Positions 9,813 through 18,597 of a stretch of DNA of 64,000 nucleotides are shown piece by piece (the stretch's first letter is position 1; each line of letters opens with the position of its first letter). The stretch is from contig JAGBJO010000028.1 in NCBI GenBank assembly GCA_017934425.1, positions 1-64,000 of the forward strand, written 5' to 3'. This stretch comes from Ruminococcus sp. GTDB taxonomy: Bacteria > Bacillota > Clostridia > Oscillospirales > Ruminococcaceae. A model generated the notes under the pieces. The model did not search any database. It saw nothing but the letters and a program-made list of their open reading frames with translations, and was not told the DNA's origin. Position numbers and translations under genes: made by a program.

Positions 9813-10793
9813 ATGTGCAGTTTATTCGGTTGGTTGGATTATCAGGGCATAGTGCCCGACAGGTTCAAGAAGAAGCTAACTCAGGCGCTTGCCCATGCCG
9901 CAGAGGAACGTGGTACAGATGCCGCCGGTATCAGCTATGTTAGTGGCAATGATGTAGAGATTTTCAAGCGTCCCAAGCCTGCTCACAGGATTCACTTCAC
10001 CATTCCTGAGAAAACCGCTGCCGTCATGGGTCACACCAGAATGGCTACTCAGGGCGATAAGAAGCACAATTACAACAATCACCCTTTCCCCGGTCATGCC
10101 GGGGATAATTCTTTCGCATTTGCTCATAACGGAGTTCTCTGGAATGACAGGGAACTGCGAAAGGAGAAAAATCTTCCCGATACTCACATTGAAACTGACA
10201 GCTATATTGCCGTTCAGCTTATCGAACAGCAAGGTAGTCTGGACTTCGATTCTCTCAAAAGCATGGCGGAAACCGTTCAGGGTAATTTCACATTCACCGT
10301 CCTTGACCAGAATAATAACCTGTATATTATTAAGGGCAGTAATCCCATGTGTCTGCTGAACTTCCCGGCACTTGGACTGTATGTCTACTCTTCCACAGAA
10401 AGCATCATGAACAATGCATTGAAGCGTGTGGGACTGCATAAGTTTGCGTATGAGCGAATCGAAACTGCCGAGGGCGATATACTGCGAGTTGACAGGTGCG
10501 GAATTATCGAACGTTCAGAGTTTGAACCTACACTGTACCGCCCCAAATACGGCGCATGGTATGATACCGAGGACACACCATTCTACAGCCTGCATGAAGA
10601 ACTTCTCCTGACCTACTGCGGCTGTTACGGCGTTGATACATCTGAGGTCGAACTTCTGCTGGATTATGGCTACACCTGCGACGAGATCGAGGAGATGCTT
10701 AATGACCATGACCTGCTCCAGGAGGCGCTTAATGAAATAAAGTATGAGGACGACAAAGGTTTGTACACCGAATCTTATGGAGGAATATATTAA
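9813..10793 (+). CDS. Class II glutamine amidotransferase
   Basis: This 326-residue Ntn-hydrolase begins MCSLFGW, so removal of Met exposes the nucleophilic Cys2. Other family signatures are ERGTDAAGI, GHTRMATQG, and FAHNGVLWN with the ETDSY segment that follows. These bind glutamine and form the oxyanion hole. The enzyme should release ammonia from glutamine. No synthetase, isomerase or PRPP domain is attached, and a C-terminal region of about 120 residues is of unknown fold. Its operon partner is probably the amidoligase, to which ammonia could be passed. The AGGAGG site precedes the start; its stop overlaps the integrase ATG by one base. Confidence 0.88.
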   Translation: MCSLFGWLDYQGIVPDRFKKKLTQALAHAAEERGTDAAGISYVSGNDVEIFKRPKPAHRIHFTIPEKTAAVMGHTRMATQGDKKHNYNNHPFPGHAGDNSFAFAHNGVLWNDRELRKEKNLPDTHIETDSYIAVQLIEQQGSLDFDSLKSMAETVQGNFTFTVLDQNNNLYIIKGSNPMCLLNFPALGLYVYSSTESIMNNALKRVGLHKFAYERIETAEGDILRVDRCGIIERSEFEPTLYRPKYGAWYDTEDTPFYSLHEELLLTYCGCYGVDTSEVELLLDYGYTCDEIEEMLNDHDLLQEALNEIKYEDDKGLYTESYGGIY

Positions 10794-11968
10794 TGGGAAC
10801 ACGCAGAGGAAATAATGAGGGCTGCGTATATAAGGATAAGCAGGGACACTGGAGAGGTGTAGTGTCCCTGCCCAGCTCTGACGGCAAGTATAAGAAAAAA
10901 TGCGTATACGGACGTACACGCAAGGAAGCTACAGATAAAATGAACGAAATACTCATACAACTGCGAACTAACAGCTATATCGAGCCTTGCAAAATGACAT
11001 TGTACGAATGGCTGTGTACATGGCTTAACGAGTACTGTAATGACATAAGAATGACAACCAAAATAAACTATGAGACATACACTCACCAGCACATTAAGGA
11101 CACAATAGGCGGGTATAAGCTATGCGATCTTAGTCCTATGGTCATACAGCAGTTCTATAATGAAAAAGCTAAAAACGGCAAGGTCAGTGGAAAAGGAGGG
11201 CTTAGTCCAAAGACTCTCCGCAACCTGCATAATTTTCTGCACAAAGCTCTTAATCAGGCAGTATTCCTCGAAATGATAGCAAAAAATCCAACAGAATCAA
11301 CCGTTCTTCCCAAACGGCAGAAAGTTGAAATGCGATACTTTACTGTCGATGAGCAAAAGCAGCTGCAAGCCGCTATCAAGGGGCACAGATTGGAAATGCC
11401 TATCCTCATTGCGCTGTACACAGGTATCAGACAGGGTGAGCTTCTTGGACTGACGTGGGATAATGTTCATATCGACCTGCAAGGACAGAGCTATATTAAC
11501 ATCGTCCAGACGCTTAACCGTATTCAGAACAAGGATAAGTCATCACCAACAAGAACGCTGCTTGTCATCAATGAGCCCAAAACAAAACACTCAATCCGAA
11601 CCATTCCCCTGCTCCCGGACATAGCGAAACACCTTGCTGAATACAAAGAGGAGCAGGCGATTATCCGAGCGGAAAATGGCTTTCCCGACAACGGATTTGT
11701 GTTCACTTCAACAGTAGGGACACCTGTTGATCCCCGCTGCCTGCAACGTGACTTCAAGAAGATATTAGTAAAAAACGGGATCCGTGTCATTAACGTACAC
11801 GGACTTCGCCACACGTTTGCTACCCGTGCTTTGGAATCGGGAATGTCAGTAAAAACGCTCTCAAAGATATTAGGACATTCAAGCGTAGGATTCACTCTTG
11901 ACACTTATGCTCATGTCACTGAGCGGCTGAAAATTGCAGAAATATCTGGAATGCAGAACTTTCTTTAA
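10793..11968 (+). CDS. Tyrosine integrase, first module
   Basis: This 391-residue Tn916-type tyrosine recombinase catalyses integration and excision of the element. An N-terminal arm-binding domain (about 1-60, with NNEGCVYKDKQGHWRGVV) is followed by the SAM-like core-binding domain and the catalytic domain. Catalytic residues are R213 (TGIRQGE), H336-x-x-R339 (HGLRH), H362 (LGHSS) and Y372 (DTYAH). All are intact. The start overlaps the stop of the amidotransferase, so cargo and integrase are on one transcript. No excisionase gene is visible beside it. Confidence 0.92.
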   Translation: MGTRRGNNEGCVYKDKQGHWRGVVSLPSSDGKYKKKCVYGRTRKEATDKMNEILIQLRTNSYIEPCKMTLYEWLCTWLNEYCNDIRMTTKINYETYTHQHIKDTIGGYKLCDLSPMVIQQFYNEKAKNGKVSGKGGLSPKTLRNLHNFLHKALNQAVFLEMIAKNPTESTVLPKRQKVEMRYFTVDEQKQLQAAIKGHRLEMPILIALYTGIRQGELLGLTWDNVHIDLQGQSYINIVQTLNRIQNKDKSSPTRTLLVINEPKTKHSIRTIPLLPDIAKHLAEYKEEQAIIRAENGFPDNGFVFTSTVGTPVDPRCLQRDFKKILVKNGIRVINVHGLRHTFATRALESGMSVKTLSKILGHSSVGFTLDTYAHVTERLKIAEISGMQNFL

Positions 11969-11977
11969 TATATCATA

Positions 11978-12014
11978 AACAGCTTTCACCCCATTATGGG
12001 GCGAGCTGTTTTTT
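11978..12014. terminator. Terminator between the first integrase and the cargo gene
   Basis: AACAGCT (11978-11984) pairs with AGCTGTT (12004-12010), with an inner CCCCAT/ATGGGG stem, followed by a T run. It lies between convergent genes and may act in both directions. An attachment site is expected nearby if this is the module's end, but no direct repeat could be matched by eye. Confidence 0.8.
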
Positions 12015-12020
12015 CTAATA

Positions 12021-13646
12021 TTACTTTTTAAAACTATCATGGTATTGTTTTAATATGTTATATATTTCCATATAAATATTGCCTGTTTTTTCATATTCTC
12101 CCATAATTCTGAAAGTCTCACTAATGGTAATATGTCCATTTTCATCTCTAACCGGCATCTCAATTTTCAGATCTGCGTCAGGATTATCAGATAATATTTT
12201 AGCTTTTAACCTGAGTGCGTTAATCAGCTTTCCAGACTCAATATACTCCCCTATTTTATTATAGTGTGCTTCAACTTTATGAGGGAGAAACTTTTTAAAC
12301 TCATCCTGAAGTTTAAGAATTGCAAATGGGTTAATTACTGAGTTGAGTTTTTTTGTAAATTCATATACAGCTTCCTCTATCAGCTCATAGCATTTCTTAA
12401 CACAATCATCGTCTTCTATGAATTCAATCATTTTCACATAATCGATATTAAAGTGTCTCGCAAATTTCTGACACGCATCAACATCGCTGTCCCTACGTAT
12501 AGCATAGCTATAATCAATCGTTGCGATACGTCTTATCATATCCTCAATATATACCATGACATGGTGGTAATACTCAGATACATCGTCATGATATTTTTCA
12601 CGGAAGTCCTTTGCAGCACGCTTCGTAAGCAGAGTATTCAGATTTTCATGATCTAATTTTACCCTCTCGAATTCCCTATTCACATCATCTTCAGTTGGAA
12701 AACGCAGGCTGCCATCAGTAAGAACCAACGGTTTGCCTAATTTACGCTTTTCTTCTCCATTATACCTATCAATTATTTCCTGATTGATACAAGTTATATA
12801 GTAAAAGTACCTCGGGATGAAATATTGCGTAGGTATAACCACATCAGATAACGGAAAGCATGATTCCTCAGTATATTTTGGATTATTAGCTACAAATTCT
12901 TCTACCTGCCCTGCAAACGGATCAAGAAAAGGCTCATCATCTGCAAACGGGTATTTCTGATAATTACCTATTATTCTTTCGAGAGTAAATCGTTCACTTT
13001 CATCTGGCTGAATACCGATACTAATTTTAACTTCTGAAAAAGGAAGTATTATTTCATATTCAATTTTCGATCTATCTATCGGAACGGCATATAGATCCTT
13101 ATCTTTCTTTTTATACATAGAATCCATAACCGTTTCAACATCATTATTTTTGGCATGATTGTGGACAATATATCCAAGATCAAATCCATTGAAATAGGTG
13201 GTTAATTCCCATTTAACCTGTTTGAAATCTGACTCAGCATTTTTATCCGGATCATTACCGTCAAAAACAAAAGGCAGTATTTTCTCAGTTATCGCATAAC
13301 AAAAAAACTTTCCAAGAACATTTTCGCCAATTATTTTTAACTGTTTTTCATCCATATCATACCCAAGATTACTAAAATAAATGATCGTGTTGCTTATGAG
13401 GTGCTCATAACTGATCTTATATTCATTTCCAGGCTTTGAATTAGAACTTTTAACAATTTTCATTCTATTTATATATGCTTCAACCAAAAGATCCGTGAAT
13501 TTTTGTCTTGCATAAATATTGTACTCTGCGTCACTAACTTGAGTACCATCGGTAGCAATACATGATTTATTATCAATGAATCTAACATTGCCTGAGTTAA
13601 AAATACCTTTAATCAAGTCGACAAATATCATTCTGCGTGGTAACAT
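12021..13646 (-). CDS. Unknown 541-residue cargo protein
   Basis: I do not recognise this protein. It is soluble, acidic and AT-rich in codon use, with no signal peptide or membrane helix. Features include a central segment LDPFAGQVEEF, a Tyr/Phe-rich region (VVIPTQYFIPRYFYYITC) and a long helical C-terminal half rich in Glu and Lys. No Walker, nuclease or helix-turn-helix motif is obvious. The start at 13646 follows AAAGGAGGG with proper spacing. It lies alone on the minus strand between two integrase modules and diverges from the excisionase gene. That is typical of cargo such as defence or regulatory genes, but no function is assigned. Confidence 0.7.
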   Translation of the reverse strand: MLPRRMIFVDLIKGIFNSGNVRFIDNKSCIATDGTQVSDAEYNIYARQKFTDLLVEAYINRMKIVKSSNSKPGNEYKISYEHLISNTIIYFSNLGYDMDEKQLKIIGENVLGKFFCYAITEKILPFVFDGNDPDKNAESDFKQVKWELTTYFNGFDLGYIVHNHAKNNDVETVMDSMYKKKDKDLYAVPIDRSKIEYEIILPFSEVKISIGIQPDESERFTLERIIGNYQKYPFADDEPFLDPFAGQVEEFVANNPKYTEESCFPLSDVVIPTQYFIPRYFYYITCINQEIIDRYNGEEKRKLGKPLVLTDGSLRFPTEDDVNREFERVKLDHENLNTLLTKRAAKDFREKYHDDVSEYYHHVMVYIEDMIRRIATIDYSYAIRRDSDVDACQKFARHFNIDYVKMIEFIEDDDCVKKCYELIEEAVYEFTKKLNSVINPFAILKLQDEFKKFLPHKVEAHYNKIGEYIESGKLINALRLKAKILSDNPDADLKIEMPVRDENGHITISETFRIMGEYEKTGNIYMEIYNILKQYHDSFKK

Positions 13647-13791
13647 CTGCGCCCTCCTTTTGTTAAATTACAAATCTTTTAAATTAGCATTTTTTAGATG
13701 TTCCGGAATTTATACTCATGCTTACCTGAGATATAATATAATCATGGAACGGAGCTCCGAACCAAAAAACTTCCGAAAGGTGGTGATTTGG

Positions 13792-13995
13792 GTGGAAACC
13801 ACTTCCAAGTTATGCATGACGACTGATGAAGCTGCTTTTATGCTGAACATCAGTAAATCGAAGCTGTATCAATTGCTTCGAGACAATGCTATTCCCTCAG
13901 TTCGTGTCGGGCGCAAGATCCTTATCCCGACAAAAGAACTGGAAGAATGGCTTCACACACAGGTTTCCTGCAATAGAAACTTGAAAACTGAATAA
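13792..13995 (+). CDS. Excisionase-family DNA-binding protein
   Basis: This 67-residue protein has the helix-turn-helix of excisionase and MerR-like proteins: MTTDEAAFMLNISKSKLYQL, then IPSVRVGRKILIPTKELEEW. Such proteins bend DNA at the attachment site and bias the integrase to excision. The start GTG 13792 is chosen for AAAGGTGG at 13776-13783. An ATG at 13744 is in frame but has no clear ribosome binding site and would add 16 residues. A TATAAT at 13732-13737 may be the -10 box. The integrase follows closely. Confidence 0.8.
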   Translation: METTSKLCMTTDEAAFMLNISKSKLYQLLRDNAIPSVRVGRKILIPTKELEEWLHTQVSCNRNLKTE

Positions 13996-14013
13996 TGAAA
14001 AGAGGTGATGATC

Positions 14014-14070
14014 ATGACATTCTTTCGTCATGCTTACTGTCCTATTCATTGGATAGGTGGTGACGGATAA
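14014..14070 (+). CDS. Possible 18-residue leader peptide before the integrase
   Basis: ATG 14014 follows AGAGGTGATG and opens MTFFRHAYCPIHWIGGDG, whose TAA overlaps the integrase ATG by one base. The integrase's own ribosome binding site lies inside this frame. The arrangement fits translational coupling or leader control of integrase synthesis. It is short and could be chance. Confidence 0.35.
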   Translation: MTFFRHAYCPIHWIGGDG

Positions 14071-15230
14071 TGAGTACACGCCGGGCTAACGGCGAGGGAA
14101 GCATCACCAAGTTCCGTAACGGTTATCGTGGGAAGCTCTGTCACAACGGCAGAAGCAAGTATGTCTATGGGAAGACTAAGAAAGAGGTCTCCGCAAAGCT
14201 TCAACAAATTCGGACAGACATACAGAACGGTATCAATATATTCGCACCTAAGATGACCTTTATGGAGCTTCTCAAACGCTACCTCTCGTCATATACAGCG
14301 GATATTCGTCCTGCTACAAGACAGAATTACGAAGGCTATTGCTCTAAGATAGCACAACACCATATCGCAGAGATCCCCGTAGCCAAATTGAGAGCCGATG
14401 ATTTCCAAAATCTATCGAATTATCTCTACACAGAGGGACGCAGTGGAGGAGCAGGCGGCTTATCTGCAAAGACGGTTCGCAATATCTTCAACTTCATTTC
14501 CGCAGCCATGAAAACAGCTATAGCAAATGGGCTGATAAACAACGATTCGTCGAGATTCGTGAATCTGCCGAGACTGCATAATGTTGAAAAACCGATTCTC
14601 AGCATTAACGAGGTTCAAAGGCTAATCGATGCCGCCGAGGGTGAATGGGCTATCGGAGTGTACATACTCGCAATAACGGGTGTACGCAGCGGCGAATGTT
14701 TAGGACTGCGTGCTGATTGTCTGTGCTTCGAGGACGGAATACCGTATCTTGATATAAAGCACAGTCTGCGCCGTGTCAAAAACTTCAATGCTAAATCCGG
14801 AGAACCTAAGTCGCATCTGATACTTACAGACCTCAAAACGGACAACTCCCGCCGTAAGATACCGCTTTCAAAGAAGACAGCAGAGCGTATTCAGGCTCAT
14901 ATCGATCACTTGAAAGAAAAGGCAGTAAATTGCTGCGGACTGTTCAATGAGAACCCGTTTCTGGTATGTAATGAGATAGGCAATGCAGTTGAACCGAGCA
15001 GCTTCAGAAACTACTTCAACAAAATAGTTGCGACTGCCGGACTTCCGAGAACAACCACTCAACATACGCTTCGCCACAGCCGTTGTTCACACTTGATACA
15101 ACAAGGTTGTTCTCCAAAACTCGTTTCTCTTTACTGCGGGCACTCGGATTCAGGCTTTACGTTATCCCGTTACTGCCACTACACGCTTTCAGATATCCAC
15201 AATGAACTGGAAGCACATGAAATCCGCTGA
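14070..15230 (+). CDS. Tyrosine integrase, second module
   Basis: This 386-residue tyrosine recombinase has the same layout as the integrase at 10793 but is clearly divergent. Catalytic residues are R206 (TGVRSGE), H332-x-x-R335 (HTLRH), H358 (CGHSD) and Y368 (SRYCHY). The N-terminal arm-binding region (RRANGEGSITKFRNGYRGKL) is present. With the excisionase upstream and the replication and mobilization genes downstream it forms an integrative mobilizable module. The direct target may be near the tRNA-fMet gene beyond the relaxase, but no duplicated tRNA end was found. Confidence 0.92.
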   Translation: MSTRRANGEGSITKFRNGYRGKLCHNGRSKYVYGKTKKEVSAKLQQIRTDIQNGINIFAPKMTFMELLKRYLSSYTADIRPATRQNYEGYCSKIAQHHIAEIPVAKLRADDFQNLSNYLYTEGRSGGAGGLSAKTVRNIFNFISAAMKTAIANGLINNDSSRFVNLPRLHNVEKPILSINEVQRLIDAAEGEWAIGVYILAITGVRSGECLGLRADCLCFEDGIPYLDIKHSLRRVKNFNAKSGEPKSHLILTDLKTDNSRRKIPLSKKTAERIQAHIDHLKEKAVNCCGLFNENPFLVCNEIGNAVEPSSFRNYFNKIVATAGLPRTTTQHTLRHSRCSHLIQQGCSPKLVSLYCGHSDSGFTLSRYCHYTLSDIHNELEAHEIR

Positions 15231-15280
15231 CGGGAATAATGTTTTGAAAAAAAGCGGACAAATGGACAGAAAAAATGATA

Positions 15281-15302
15281 GTGTGGGGCGAAAGCCCCAC
15301 GC
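15281..15302 (+). promoter_or_regulatory. Stable hairpin with GAAA loop before the helicase gene
   Basis: GTGTGGGGC and GCCCCACGC form a 9-bp stem (one G-T) closed by a GAAA tetraloop. It ends one base before the AGAAAGGA ribosome binding site of the next gene. No T run follows, so it is more likely to affect mRNA stability or translation than to terminate. Confidence 0.6.
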
Positions 15303-15316
15303 AGAAAGGATTTGTT

Positions 15317-16675
15317 ATGAACTTACTATCGGTTTCTGAAAGAACCAAAAGTATCGAGAAGATAGCTATCATTAACATGAAACAGGCGTTTTTTGAGATA
15401 TGTAATACTCTGTTGGCTCTCAAACTCCTCTTGTTTTATGAGCTTGAACCAGTATTGAATATGGTGACTTACAATATTAGGATCACTGAAGATGTCGCTG
15501 TTACCGTAATACGCTTTCTGCTAAAGGACAGCGATTCAATCAAGATACCTGACTCTTTACTGAAAGACGCTATTGAAAGACTACGCTACCTGCCTCAGCT
15601 TCAAATTGATCTGGAGCAGGGATTTAAGGACGGTCAGCTTTTCGTAAATGTTGGAAATGGAATCTATGACATACTTCACAAACAGCTTATCCATTCAAGA
15701 GAGAGTTTCAATTTTGATTACATATGCGGTTTCAACTACATTACGGGTGCAAAAATCAGTGATGCTCCACATTTCAAGCACTTTGTTGAAACAAGTGTAG
15801 GCGTAGATAACTACAACTGTCTGATGCGTATTCTCGGATACTGCATAAGTTCACTGACAAAAGGGCGCAAAGCGTTTCTACTCCTCGGGAAAGGAAGAAC
15901 AGGTAAATCAACTTTGCTGAACCTGTTAGAGTCAATTTTCGATGCTGATCTGATATCACACCAACCGTTCCATATAATGGGAAGCGAGAAGTCTCGCTGG
16001 CATTACAACGGTAAAAGAATCAATATCAGCAGGGACAACAGTAACAGACCCATGAAGGACGAAGAGGGCTTCAAATCGCTGATCTCTTGTGAAGAAACAG
16101 TAGGCAGAGAGGTATATCAAAGGTATATCCACTATACTCCTACCCTGAAATTTATCTTTGCAAGCAACTGGCCCCTTTGTTTCGCTCACCCTGATGATGC
16201 TGTTATTGATAGGCTGGTAGTTATAAGGTTCACCCGTGAGATACCTGAGGAGCAGCTTGACCCTGAGCTGGAGGATAAACTCAAATCTGAAAAGGATATA
16301 ATATTCTCCCTCGCTCTCGACACACTAAAAGACCTTATCGAGTCAAAATATGACTTCTGTATGTCCGAGGACTCCAAGGAATACATTCGTCATCAGCGGC
16401 TACAGATACACTCAACTCAGGATTTCCTTGCGGACGAGACTGTACTTGACGAAAACGGTTCAGTTTCATCTGAAAAGCTTTTCGCTGCCTACAATGAGTA
16501 TTGCCGTATCAATGCAATTACTTCACTTGGCAGAAATACCTTCCTTGAACAGGTGAGAAACTATACCACTGCTGTAAGCTATACCAAAGTCTACAGCAAC
16601 GGAAAACGTGTAAACGGATTCAATGGTATCAGATTTATAAAATCAAGGGAACGGGAGGTCCAGAATGATAATTAA
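15317..16675 (+). CDS. D5/P4-type superfamily 3 helicase (primase-like)
   Basis: This 452-residue protein matches the C-terminal half of phage/plasmid primases of the P4/D5 type. The Walker A motif is GKGRTGKST, followed by a Walker B/C region and the family stretch LKFIFASNWP, then VIDRLVVIRF. It should unwind DNA at the element's replication origin. The N-terminal primase domain of the long forms is not recognisable; the first 150 residues resemble a D5_N region. ATG 15317 was chosen for its ribosome binding site; an upstream in-frame ATG at 15275 is not supported. Confidence 0.82.
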   Translation: MNLLSVSERTKSIEKIAIINMKQAFFEICNTLLALKLLLFYELEPVLNMVTYNIRITEDVAVTVIRFLLKDSDSIKIPDSLLKDAIERLRYLPQLQIDLEQGFKDGQLFVNVGNGIYDILHKQLIHSRESFNFDYICGFNYITGAKISDAPHFKHFVETSVGVDNYNCLMRILGYCISSLTKGRKAFLLLGKGRTGKSTLLNLLESIFDADLISHQPFHIMGSEKSRWHYNGKRINISRDNSNRPMKDEEGFKSLISCEETVGREVYQRYIHYTPTLKFIFASNWPLCFAHPDDAVIDRLVVIRFTREIPEEQLDPELEDKLKSEKDIIFSLALDTLKDLIESKYDFCMSEDSKEYIRHQRLQIHSTQDFLADETVLDENGSVSSEKLFAAYNEYCRINAITSLGRNTFLEQVRNYTTAVSYTKVYSNGKRVNGFNGIRFIKSREREVQNDN

Positions 16676-16880
16676 GTTAGTATACGAACTTATTATCCTA
16701 CTGATAACTCCAGTGTCGGTTCACTTTGTGCTGCTGCGTACTGTGGCAGCACGCCCCGGCACTTATTACAGTTATCGGTCAATGATAACAACACACCAAT
16801 GCAAATTCCTGCGAAAGAATCATAACTCCTTTATTGGTTATATGCCAAGAGATAGCTTGGTAATTACGATTACTATATAA
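16665..16880 (+). CDS. Possible small membrane protein, 71 residues
   Basis: The start overlaps the helicase stop (AATGATAATTAA) and follows a strong GGGAGGT at 16653-16659 with correct spacing. Residues 1-28 form a transmembrane helix (LVYELIILLITPVSVHFVLL). The rest is basic with no recognised motif. It could also be only the read-through of an intergenic region. The ribosome binding site is the main support. Confidence 0.45.
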   Translation: MIIKLVYELIILLITPVSVHFVLLRTVAARPGTYYSYRSMITTHQCKFLRKNHNSFIGYMPRDSLVITITI

Positions 16881-16936
16881 TGAAATATGTAGTATTATTC
16901 CGAAAAGTAATGATAATTTGTAAAGGAGTTTTTTAA

Positions 16937-17266
16937 ATGAAAAGGACATACAATATTCAATTAAAGGTATCCTCCACGGAAAAGGAAGCTATAGAGCGTA
17001 ACGCAGCAAAAGCCGGTATGACTACCAGTAAGTATCTCAGGACTATCGGCACCGAGGAGGGAAAGGTAATCTTTCTTGACAAAGGAGGCTACATTCCTAA
17101 AAATCTTATCGAGATAAATGATAAAATCACCGGTGCGCTGCGGAACGGACAGATTTCTGACGAAAAAGGCATCGAGATAATCGACATTCTGAAAAGAATT
17201 ATGACTGCATTTGTAGAAGTTACCGAGCAGCTCACCGCAATAAAATCTGATAGTGAGGAGGAGTGA
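16937..17266 (+). CDS. MobC-like relaxosome accessory protein
   Basis: This 109-residue protein has an N-terminal strand and helices (IQLKVSSTEKEAIERNAAKA, then GMTTSKYLRTIG) typical of ribbon-helix-helix mobilization proteins. A helical C-terminal half follows. Such proteins bind at oriT and guide the relaxase. It has an AAAGGAG site and ends three bases before the relaxase gene. The intergenic stretch before it (16881-16936) may hold oriT, but this is not shown. Confidence 0.8.
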   Translation: MKRTYNIQLKVSSTEKEAIERNAAKAGMTTSKYLRTIGTEEGKVIFLDKGGYIPKNLIEINDKITGALRNGQISDEKGIEIIDILKRIMTAFVEVTEQLTAIKSDSEEE

Positions 17267-17269
17267 GCT

Positions 17270-18466
17270 ATGTCATTTGTTTTAGCAAGGCAGGGCGATA
17301 ACAAAACACTTGATAATTTCAAGGAAATTATAGATTACTGCAACGATTCCACAAAAATAAGGAACACGAATTTTTCGTTTACCTTTGGCTGCATTACCGA
17401 CAATCCATATGCTGAGATGATCTCACTTAAAAAGATAACCGGAAAAACTGACGGAAGACAGTACACTCACATTGCGGCTTCTCCTACCCCGGTTGGTAAC
17501 CCCATTACGGATGAGGAGTTTATGGAAATGGCAAAGGAGATTGGAAAGCATTATTACTCTCTCGGATTTCAATGCAATGTTACAGTGCATTTCGATACAG
17601 GAAAGCGGCATATTCATCTGGTTATCAACTCAGTCTCTTTGAAGGACTCAAGAAAGTTTTCTCAAAGCATAAGTCAACTGAATAAGTTCAAACTGCACTG
17701 CAATCGTGTCTTCTCAAAGTACGGATTCGATATAATAAAGTCTCCAACCGAAAAGATGCTCGATAATAGGGAGTATTCCTTCTCTAATGGATATGACTTC
17801 CTTGAAGCATATGACGAGATTGCGGAGGATATAGCTTTCAACTTCTATGACGCTGTTGAAAACGAAAGTATGGCTTACTGTCTTGAAGTTCCCAAAACAA
17901 CAAGCTATAACCCTGATACTCCGGTAGATGGATATAATCGCTTTTTTGCTGGGGTGTCAGAAACATATCGTGATTACTACAGACTAAGCCAGATGCCCGT
18001 ACCACATACATTAGATTTGAGGAACGCATGGTCACAGAAAAGTGAATTACGACCTTTGACACCGTTCAACACAGCAAACATATCCCCAACCATATATGTT
18101 CAAAATCAGTCTCCGGCTAACTACGGAACAGTTGACTACTTTGACGGAGTTACAGGTCCATGTATGCACATCGACAACAGAAGAATTGTAGATGTATATG
18201 TACCGGAAACGGTGAACCTCATGGATCTTTACTCTGTCTTCGACAGGATACCCACTCGCTCAGAAAAAGAAAAGAACGATGCTGTTCGCAGTGCTGCCGC
18301 CGCTAAAGCTGCCCTGAACAGAGCAGATGATAGTTCTAAGGTCTCGATCGATGTATCAGAACATATACGGATCCATTTGAGAAATGACAGTACAACTCCG
18401 TCTTCCACTCAAGATCAGGAGTCAGATATAATTGACGTTGTTGACTTTGAAGAAAAAAAGGATTAA
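17270..18466 (+). CDS. Relaxase / mobilization nuclease
   Basis: This 398-residue protein has a relaxase N-terminal domain: NVTVHFDTGKRHIHLVINSV contains the HxH pair that binds the metal ion, and FSFTFGCITDNP carries the preceding strand. It would nick the element at oriT and lead the strand to a recipient, using a helper's conjugation machinery since none is seen here. The C-terminal half (about 180-398) is unrecognised and ends in an acidic tail. It follows mobC directly, with GAGGAGGAG before the start. Confidence 0.85.
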   Translation: MSFVLARQGDNKTLDNFKEIIDYCNDSTKIRNTNFSFTFGCITDNPYAEMISLKKITGKTDGRQYTHIAASPTPVGNPITDEEFMEMAKEIGKHYYSLGFQCNVTVHFDTGKRHIHLVINSVSLKDSRKFSQSISQLNKFKLHCNRVFSKYGFDIIKSPTEKMLDNREYSFSNGYDFLEAYDEIAEDIAFNFYDAVENESMAYCLEVPKTTSYNPDTPVDGYNRFFAGVSETYRDYYRLSQMPVPHTLDLRNAWSQKSELRPLTPFNTANISPTIYVQNQSPANYGTVDYFDGVTGPCMHIDNRRIVDVYVPETVNLMDLYSVFDRIPTRSEKEKNDAVRSAAAAKAALNRADDSSKVSIDVSEHIRIHLRNDSTTPSSTQDQESDIIDVVDFEEKKD

Positions 18467-18473
18467 ATATCCG

Positions 18474-18500
18474 GGCAGTTCCTACGGGAGCTGCCTTTTT
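18474..18500 (+). terminator. Terminator after the relaxase gene
   Basis: GGCAGTTCC, loop TACG, GGAGCTGCC form a 9-bp stem with one G-T pair, followed by TTTTTC. It marks the end of the second mobile module's transcript. Confidence 0.85.
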
Positions 18501-18550
18501 CTATATTTATTATAGCTCATTCACACCTACATTGCAAGAATTTTTCTACA

Positions 18551-18597
18551 TTCAAATATGTTATATATTTGAATTAAGGTACATTTGGTGTACATTT
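18551..18597. other. Inverted and direct repeats at the module's right end
   Basis: TTCAAATAT (18551-18559) and ATATTTGAA (18565-18573) form a perfect 9-bp inverted repeat. Just after it, TACATTT occurs twice in GGTACATTTGGTGTACATTT. Repeats of this kind are often integrase or excisionase binding sites near an attachment site. The position between the last mobile gene and the tRNA supports this, but no matching copy was found at the other end. Confidence 0.35.
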
